From Actinomycetota bacterium (lineage in GTDB: Bacteria; Actinomycetota; Actinomycetes; S36-B12; UBA5976): 22,295 nucleotides of DNA. Each line of letters starts with the position of its first letter. Positions within the stretch are counted from its first letter, which is position 1. The notes under the pieces are model-generated. The model saw only the letters and a list, made by a program, of their open reading frames with translations, was not told the DNA's origin and did no database searches. The translations under genes were made by a program, and so were the position numbers. Of this stretch, positions 18,322 to 22,295 are shown in pieces. Location: the NCBI GenBank assembly GCA_947373075.1, contig CANBWF010000011.1, positions 1 to 22,295 of the forward strand. Reading direction: 5' to 3'.

Positions 18322-18326
18322 TTTTT
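18293..18326 (+). terminator. Intrinsic terminator of rho
   Basis: A 12-bp G/C-rich stem (18293-18304 with 18309-18320) is closed by a TTCG tetraloop and followed by a run of seven T. It starts 17 bp after the rho stop codon. Confidence 0.95.
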
Positions 18327-18370
18327 ATGCACTAAACAAATTGCATCCCGAGAATTTGCTGCCTCACACC

Positions 18371-18376
18371 TATACT
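18371..18376 (+). promoter_or_regulatory. Candidate -10 box of the DUF4282 gene
   Basis: TATACT, one base from consensus, lies 41 bp before the ATG. A TTGCAT at 18341-18346 is too far away for a standard -35 spacing. It would give the gene its own promoter just after the rho terminator. Confidence 0.4.
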
Positions 18377-18417
18377 CATTCGCAACAGGTAAACCACAAC
18401 TTGAGGGAGTTGTAAAT

Positions 18418-18711
18418 ATGGAAGAGTTTGTGCAGTTCGACAAAATGTTAACTCCGAGCCTCATAAAAATTATTTTCTGGGCTGGATTGTTTCTGGATCT
18501 ATTTTTTGTCATTTCAGCGATTGCCTTACCGTCGCTCGGAATTTCGAACTTAATGCCATTGACCGGGCCAGGGGGAATTATTCTTCTGCTATTCATCGGG
18601 CTATTTTTTGCTCTATTTTGGCGAGTTTTGTGTGAGCGGATAATTATTGATTTCAAAATGCACGAGGAATTGAAGCGAATAGCAACGGGCTCTAACGCGC
18701 CGAGCCTATAG
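18418..18711 (+). CDS. Small DUF4282-like membrane protein
   Basis: The 97-residue protein begins MEEFVQFDKMLTPSLIKIIF, then has two hydrophobic segments (about 15-37 and 52-71). It ends with the conserved-looking WRVLCERIIIDFKMHEELKRI, in which a polar helix leaves the membrane. This pattern (FxxMxTPxIIKxI at the start, R.xxE..I..F.....L..I at the end) matches DUF4282 proteins, whose function is unknown. A GAGGGA SD lies about 9 bases before ATG. The gene is bracketed by the two copies of the rho 3' end, so it may have arrived with, or been caught in, that duplication. Confidence 0.75.
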   Translation: MEEFVQFDKMLTPSLIKIIFWAGLFLDLFFVISAIALPSLGISNLMPLTGPGGIILLLFIGLFFALFWRVLCERIIIDFKMHEELKRIATGSNAPSL

Positions 18712-18767
18712 ATAGCCTAAGTGAAGGACCTAGTCATTGGTCTGGTCCCTTGAGTTTGAGCGATTAT

Positions 18768-18827
18768 TCAAGCAGCGACTAAAGCTAGCGTTTAAGGAAT
18801 TGGCGGGACCTTTGGGTCCCGCCAATT
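18768..18827 (+). repeat. Duplicated rho 3' end and terminator, copy B
   Basis: This is the second copy of the segment at 18262-18321, with 8 substitutions over 60 bp. It keeps the TCA-AGC-AGC-GAC-TAA reading (S-S-S-D-stop), differing from copy A there only by a synonymous change. It also keeps the hairpin (GGCGGGACC-TTT-GGGTCCCGCC) but has lost the T-run. There is no rho-like coding sequence before it. The hairpin may still end transcription from either side, including vapC on the minus strand. Confidence 0.85.
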
Positions 18828-18872
18828 GCTTGCTCGGAACAAGTTGCACTATTTGCCTTTACTTAAATCAAA

Positions 18873-19286
18873 TCAGTTTGGGATTATTTGAATTGCTTTC
18901 CCAGATATTGATTTCATAGCACCAAAATGTCTACGATCAAGTGTCATTACTTTATTGGTTTCAAATCTTGCGGCTAGAGCAATTAGTGACGCATCTGTAA
19001 TGCCAATTCTCAAATCCGCATATTTCGCCACCACTTCAGTCGCGGTGATGAAATCTTCGGTAGTCAATTGCACAAGTTCAAATGGGGCAGTCAATAAATT
19101 ATTCAAAGCGCGTAGTGAAAATTCTGATGAATTAGCTTTCGAGATCATGTAGTCGAATTCAGCAACTACATAAGGACTGACAATCAATTCTTGTTTCCTG
19201 GAGTACGCAATTTTTCGAAGCTCTAGATGGTGCATATCTCGTGGGTCGTGCATCGCAAGTAGAGCGCTGGTATCAACGATTATCAC
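18873..19286 (-). CDS. vapC: VapC-type PIN-domain toxin ribonuclease
   Basis: The 137-residue PIN domain has the four expected acidic residues: D5 in IIVDTSALL, E43 in VVAEFDYM, D98 in GITDASLIAL and D117 in MTLDRRHF. VapC toxins are magnesium-dependent RNases that cut specific tRNAs or rRNA and are blocked by VapB. The gene overlaps the upstream vapB by 4 bases (ATGA), the normal antitoxin-first order. The RNA target cannot be read from sequence. Confidence 0.92.
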   Translation of the reverse strand: MIIVDTSALLAMHDPRDMHHLELRKIAYSRKQELIVSPYVVAEFDYMISKANSSEFSLRALNNLLTAPFELVQLTTEDFITATEVVAKYADLRIGITDASLIALAARFETNKVMTLDRRHFGAMKSISGKAIQIIPN

Positions 19287-19519
19287 TCTTGGCCAAACCC
19301 CTGCATTTCGGCTTCAAGATTTGACAAATCCCAGTCGGGGAGTGCAATGCCTAGTTCAGTTACTAAATCAAAATTTGGGGCAGAATCCTTCAGGTGCATG
19401 ACAAACTCCTTTTCAAGTGCGGATCGGATTAACTCTGCTTCCGAGCAATTAAGCATTTTGGCCTGCGTCTTAATCGCGGAAACTATCTCATCTGTGAGGT
19501 AAATCGTCGTCTTCTTCAT
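19283..19519 (-). CDS. vapB: VapB-type ribbon-helix-helix antitoxin
   Basis: This is a 78-residue protein. The N-terminal KKTTIYLTDEIVSAIK with a following helix (SEAELIRSALEKE) is a ribbon-helix-helix DNA-binding domain. The acidic, Trp-containing C-terminus (LPDWDLSNLEAEMQGFGQE) would wrap the toxin. It should bind its own promoter with VapC. The ATG has no SD; a TACCAT box lies 6 bases upstream, pointing to a leaderless transcript whose promoter coincides with the repeat described at 19523-19542. Confidence 0.9.
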   Translation of the reverse strand: MKKTTIYLTDEIVSAIKTQAKMLNCSEAELIRSALEKEFVMHLKDSAPNFDLVTELGIALPDWDLSNLEAEMQGFGQE

Positions 19520-19522
19520 AAA

Positions 19523-19542
19523 CGTATGGTAACGCGTATGGT
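19523..19542 (-). promoter_or_regulatory. vapBC promoter/operator direct repeats
   Basis: On the minus strand ACCATACG occurs twice with a 12-bp period (19542-19535 and 19530-19523). The proximal copy contains the TACCAT -10 candidate that ends 6 bases before the vapB ATG. Ribbon-helix-helix antitoxins bind short tandem sites, so binding here would block the promoter directly. Operator function is inferred. Confidence 0.55.
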
Positions 19543-19594
19543 ATTAAATTTGCAAGGTCAGTGGGCTCTTCTGTGGGCAGCGAGCGCTGAGGTT

Positions 19595-19668
19595 GGAGTT
19601 TAGCCAGGATTCGAACCTTCAACCGACAGGGTGTCCACGACGAGCTTTAATCTTTACCACTAGCGATG
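19595..19668 (-). other. tRNA-like remnant (T-arm core)
   Basis: On the minus strand GGTTCGAATCC (centred near 19611) is a textbook T-loop, with a D-loop-like TAGTGGTAAAG about 45 bases upstream. The T-stem pairs only partly, no anticodon stem forms, and no matching 5' acceptor strand is present. I read it as a decayed tRNA or a chance T-loop, not a functional tRNA. The apparent N-terminal extension of the next gene runs antisense through it and is rejected. Confidence 0.3.
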
Positions 19669-19727
19669 CTTCAAGAATAGGTTTTCGATATTCAGTGATC
19701 TTTAACTGCAACAAGTACAGTGAAACC

Positions 19728-20228
19728 ATGAATCTATCGCGTTTGTCGTTCGTGGCGACTGCTGTTCTTCTTTTGGCGGGTTGTGCTAATTCCACATCTG
19801 AACCTACGGGTTCACCTGTTGCTAGTATCTCGTCAAGTCCATCATCTGGCGACAACTTGAAGACAAAAGTGTCCAGCGTTACAAAAGCTTTTTATGATGA
19901 ATATTCAAACTGCATGATCAACCCACCGGCAGAAGCAAATGACCAGGTCGGAGAATATTGCTCGAGTCACAATTCGCAGGCGACCACTGTTTTACCGGCA
20001 AATCTAGAGGCTGGTGGCGTGGCAGCGGCTGGCGCTGATCCGATTGTTTGTGCGCAGAATTTCCCAATTAGCTATTCCGTTACTAGTTCCGAATTTGATT
20101 CAGAAACCGGTAACGGTGTGGCAGCGCTAACCGAAAAATTCGGCGCAAGCGATGTTGTAATCACGGTCAAGTTGCGATACGAATCGAACAAAATGCTCGT
20201 TGACAACATCGTTTGTCCAAAGCCTTAA
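19728..20228 (+). CDS. Small secreted lipoprotein, unknown function
   Basis: From ATG 19728 the protein has 166 residues. A short signal peptide ends in the lipobox LLAGC with C19 as the lipidation site, followed by a Ser/Thr/Pro-rich linker to about residue 45. The rest (about 46-166) is a compact domain with four cysteines that could form disulfides outside the membrane. I recognise no family. The frame continues upstream to 19593, but that part lies across the tRNA-like remnant and would bury the signal peptide. A TACAGT box 6 bases before ATG and the absence of an SD suggest a leaderless message. It is convergent with the SAM-riboswitch gene. Confidence 0.75.
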   Translation: MNLSRLSFVATAVLLLAGCANSTSEPTGSPVASISSSPSSGDNLKTKVSSVTKAFYDEYSNCMINPPAEANDQVGEYCSSHNSQATTVLPANLEAGGVAAAGADPIVCAQNFPISYSVTSSEFDSETGNGVAALTEKFGASDVVITVKLRYESNKMLVDNIVCPKP

Positions 20229-20279
20229 TCTCTAACGCTGAATTTAAAAATTACTAATCGAGAGTTTTAAGAATCCTGT

Positions 20280-20726
20280 CTAGCTTTCAACTGGGGTGTG
20301 CCTTTTATCTGTCGGTTCTATAATTTCATTCGGTTTTTCTGCACCTAGCTTCAAAACCAATTTGGCGTGTAGCTGGGCCGCCCACTCGCTGCGCTCTTCG
20401 TCAGTCATGTCTTTTAGGCTCGGCAACTTTACTAGGGAAATCTGCTGTTTCTTGGGCGCAGTAGGAGCAGGAGCCGCTTCAGGTGCTTTGGTTTTCGCAG
20501 GCTGCAGTTGCTCGACCACAGATTTATACAGACCCTTTGCCCATTGCATGATTTCTTCATCTGTCATGGTTGCCAAGGATTTCGGCAGAGCAATTTGCAC
20601 AAACTTTTGTTTCTGGGCAAGCCGCGCCTTATCTGCTTGTGTTCTTGCTGGAACAACCTTGGAACCAGGTCGTGGTTTTACTGCTTTTGGTCGCTTGGCA
20701 GGTTTTGCCGGGTTTTCAGCACTCAT
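20280..20726 (-). CDS. Uncharacterised repeat protein behind a SAM riboswitch
   Basis: This is a 148-residue protein of no family I recognise. Residues 1-40 are rich in Lys, Ala and Pro. Two similar units follow: 48-75, containing LPKSLATMTDEEIMQWAKGL, and 101-127, containing LPSLKDMTDEERSEWAAQL. Each has an MTDEE turn, a helix with WA at the same place, and a terminal Val/Leu helix. An Ala/Pro/Lys linker (76-95) separates them. There is no signal peptide or membrane segment. ATG 20726 is chosen because AAAGGA lies 7 bases upstream; the frame continues to 20786 but through the riboswitch hairpin. It is monocistronic and convergent with the lipoprotein gene. Control by SAM suggests a role linked to methionine, SAM or methyl transfer; the sequence itself does not show one. 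Confidence 0.75.
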   Translation of the reverse strand: MSAENPAKPAKRPKAVKPRPGSKVVPARTQADKARLAQKQKFVQIALPKSLATMTDEEIMQWAKGLYKSVVEQLQPAKTKAPEAAPAPTAPKKQQISLVKLPSLKDMTDEERSEWAAQLHAKLVLKLGAEKPNEIIEPTDKRHTPVES

Positions 20727-20746
20727 GTGGCTGTCCTTTCGCTCTT

Positions 20747-20848
20747 CCAACTGACTTTCAGTTGGCTGATCTTCTCTCGGGGGCACCGTGCGCGTTGCGC
20801 GGTTGCCGCGTAGCTAGCCGAGAGGCTTAGCGCTACTTTCTTGATCGG
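20747..20848 (-). ncRNA. SAM-IV / SAM-I-IV-variant type riboswitch
   Basis: Read on the minus strand, GATC at 20846-20843 and GATC at 20771-20768 can close P1. P2 is GTAGC/GCTAC (20836-20832 with 20814-20810) with inner AAGCC/GGCT. The signature GCGGCAACC follows, then P3 (ACCGCGC-AAC-GCGC..GGT). GGTGCCCCCGAG leads into the P1 3' strand. This order and the GGCAACC...GGTGCCCC core match the SAM-IV family seen in Actinobacteria. A perfect 8-bp hairpin CCAACTGA-CTT-TCAGTTGG (read on plus, 20747-20765) follows, as SAM-IV elements carry a 3' hairpin. The SD of the next gene (20734-20740) is only a few bases further on, so translational control is plausible. The class assignment is by eye. Confidence 0.78.
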
Positions 20849-20911
20849 TTATTAAGTTATGTTTTTAAGTTATCACTTGGTACTGACAAAAAGTTTCTTA
20901 ATTGGTCACAC

Positions 20912-21151
20912 CTATATTTCAAACGGAAATCCGATTAGCTCGCCCGACACTGGATCACGAGTACATTCCCAATGACAAGCTTTGCAGGCGTAATCTGGAT
21001 CGTTGCTTGATACGCAACAGCCGCCAAGAACGATGTTTTCGTTACTAGCCATTTCATCGGTTGGGTATCCGTACAAAATAGGACGAATTGTGCCAACTGC
21101 GTTACACCCTTTGCAAACAGCGGTTGTCATCCATTGCTTCACATCACTCAT
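20912..21151 (-). CDS. Small zinc-ribbon protein
   Basis: The 79-residue protein has paired cysteines: C13 and C16 (CKGC), C45-C46 (GGCC) and C56, C59, C63 (CKACHWEC). This is enough for a zinc ribbon. The framework RPILYGYP..E....N.VLGGC....DPD..C..C resembles a widespread actinobacterial hypothetical family with a YGxPxxE and LGGC pattern; its function is not known to me. The start codon overlaps the stop of the upstream TPR gene (ATGA, 4 bases), so the two are translationally coupled. C46 and C63 are extra relative to a minimal four-cysteine ribbon. Confidence 0.75.
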   Translation of the reverse strand: MSDVKQWMTTAVCKGCNAVGTIRPILYGYPTDEMASNENIVLGGCCVSSNDPDYACKACHWECTRDPVSGELIGFPFEI

Positions 21152-22293
21152 GCGGTACCGCCCTCGGTTTTATCTTGGGTTGGATCAACCTGACGAATCA
21201 ATTCATCAACTTGTTCGGTTATTGGATCTGCTGTGCCAAAGAGTTCGTCGTAGGTGTGACGATTATCTTCGTACTCGGCCATCTGGGCAGCGCGCACATC
21301 TGGCAAAATCACTGTCTCTTTCGCAATCTGTTGCGCCGATATCATGTCGCCAACTTCAAGATAGTAAGCAATTGCCTTCTGGGCGGAAATGGCTGACGCC
21401 CGCGGGTCAATCTCTTCCAGAACCTCGAAACGAATGTGGTGGAAGATAGCTTTGCATTTAGAGTTCGTTTGACACTGCAAAGTAATGTTCAAACCGTTAT
21501 TGACAGCTTCAAGAGCCGAGTCTTTGTCGTCCATCATCATGTAGGCCTTAGCCGCGTAGACATAGCGCAAGCCATCTATGAGAGTCCAGGAATCATTTTC
21601 CTGTGAAACATCGTTAAGAATGTTTAACACTTGTTCCGGTTCTTCAATCCCTAGCAGAGAATCTAGGTAGTAGGGCAGCATGCGGTGACGCTCGCCAACT
21701 AGGCGTTTTGATTCTTGCGAGTGCATGTAAGCCACAGCAAAATGTTCACTAGCTAGTTCGAAGTTGCCATCCAAAAGTGCCAGGCGACCGAGCCCGAAGT
21801 TTGCGCGCAGTTTCGTGCGCCAACGCTTCGGGAACATGTTCAGCAATGTGTTTGCCTGTTCTAGGTATTCGCTCGCTTCGTTAGTGAATGGGCTGTGTCG
21901 AATCTCGGAAAAGCCCAACTCAACTAGAACAGTTGCTTGCCGTTTGGTGTCGCTGCGTTCGTAGTAGATCTTCTTGGCTTTCTTAAGAAGTGGCCCGCCT
22001 AAATCATGGTTTCCGGCCAGAACATGAACCTCGCCAACAAGTGCAAGAGATTCAACTTCGCAGGTTGGGCAAGGGCAGGTTTTAGCTAAAGCTAAGGCTT
22101 TTTCAGCAGTATCTAGCGCTTCAGTCACACAGTTCATGGCCATGTAAACGAAAGTTAAGTTGAAGTAGGCGTTGTAGATTGCATGCGAATTTTCTGCAGC
22201 CTTCGCATTCTCAATTGAGCGTAGGTAAGCCTGAACTGCCTCGCGGTAGTCACCCAAACTCATTAGGGAATCGCCTTTTTCGCGAGCAGACAT
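21148..22293 (-). CDS. TPR-repeat protein (start at window edge)
   Basis: 381 residues are visible from an ATG two bases inside the window; the true start may lie outside. The protein is almost all helical, with repeated tetratricopeptide-like pairs. Examples are GDYREAVQAYLRSIENA (14-30), CVTEALDTAEKALALA (55-70), GNFELASEHFAVAYMHS and DKDSALEAVNNGLN. A cysteine cluster TCPCPTC (72-78) sits between the second and third repeats, an unusual place, and might bind metal. The C-terminus is acidic and ends in TEGGTA. There is no signal peptide or helix-turn-helix domain in view. TPR proteins are scaffolds; its partner may be the zinc-ribbon protein whose start it overlaps. Confidence 0.75.
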   Translation of the reverse strand: MSAREKGDSLMSLGDYREAVQAYLRSIENAKAAENSHAIYNAYFNLTFVYMAMNCVTEALDTAEKALALAKTCPCPTCEVESLALVGEVHVLAGNHDLGGPLLKKAKKIYYERSDTKRQATVLVELGFSEIRHSPFTNEASEYLEQANTLLNMFPKRWRTKLRANFGLGRLALLDGNFELASEHFAVAYMHSQESKRLVGERHRMLPYYLDSLLGIEEPEQVLNILNDVSQENDSWTLIDGLRYVYAAKAYMMMDDKDSALEAVNNGLNITLQCQTNSKCKAIFHHIRFEVLEEIDPRASAISAQKAIAYYLEVGDMISAQQIAKETVILPDVRAAQMAEYEDNRHTYDELFGTADPITEQVDELIRQVDPTQDKTEGGTA

Positions 22294-22295
22294 TG

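Noticed and set aside
19593..19727. Upstream extension of the lipoprotein frame (SQDSNLQPTGC...)
   Set aside because: This string is the antisense reading of a tRNA-like T-arm, and it would place the lipobox signal peptide internally.
20727..20786. Upstream extension of the 148-residue protein
   Set aside because: It overlaps the 3' hairpin of the riboswitch; AAAGGA supports the start at 20726.

Overview
The window is bacterial chromosome, almost certainly from an actinobacterium. It carries a fused E2o/E1o 2-oxoglutarate enzyme of the actinobacterial KGD type followed by a DUF6104 gene. It also has the actinobacterial argS-lysA-hom-thrC-thrB-rho order, with a Rho that contains a long Arg/Asp/Asn-rich insert. 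Base composition looks moderate (mid-40s % GC by eye), intergenic gaps are short, and many genes touch or overlap. This suits a streamlined freshwater or marine actinobacterium such as the acI/Nanopelagicales type. That placement is an inference; no marker gene here fixes the genus.

Layout. 1-672 is the 3' end of a purine permease, closed by a perfect hairpin shared with the convergent DUF6104-kgd pair (747-4644, minus). A short-chain dehydrogenase (4745-5485, plus) is divergent from kgd. It ends back to back with a two-gene minus operon (5486-6675): a PnuC-family transporter headed by a TPP riboswitch, and a P-loop kinase. I read this operon as thiamine uptake plus trapping. A tRNA-Arg(CCG) is followed by an orphan adenine-type DNA methyltransferase, a VanY-like secreted peptidase (minus) and a GntR/FCD regulator.

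9239-18276 is the housekeeping core: argS, lysA, a degenerate GT2-like protein, hom, thrC and thrB (joined by TAATG overlaps), then rho. It makes arginyl-tRNA, the last step of lysine, and the homoserine-to-threonine branch.

From 18262 onward the region is accessory. The 3' end of rho and its terminator are repeated about 500 bp downstream (about 87% identity over 60 bp), bracketing a small DUF4282 membrane protein. A vapBC toxin-antitoxin pair, a tRNA-like T-arm remnant and a small lipoprotein follow. Next comes a 148-residue protein with an internal repeat, preceded by what I read as a SAM-IV type riboswitch. Last is an overlapping pair, a TPR protein and a zinc-ribbon protein, which runs to the window edge.

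The least explained items are the uncharacterised gene behind the SAM riboswitch, the kinase in the TPP-riboswitch operon, the rho-end duplication, and the glycosyltransferase-like protein that lacks its catalytic acids. No CRISPR array, transposase, integrase or rRNA gene was seen.
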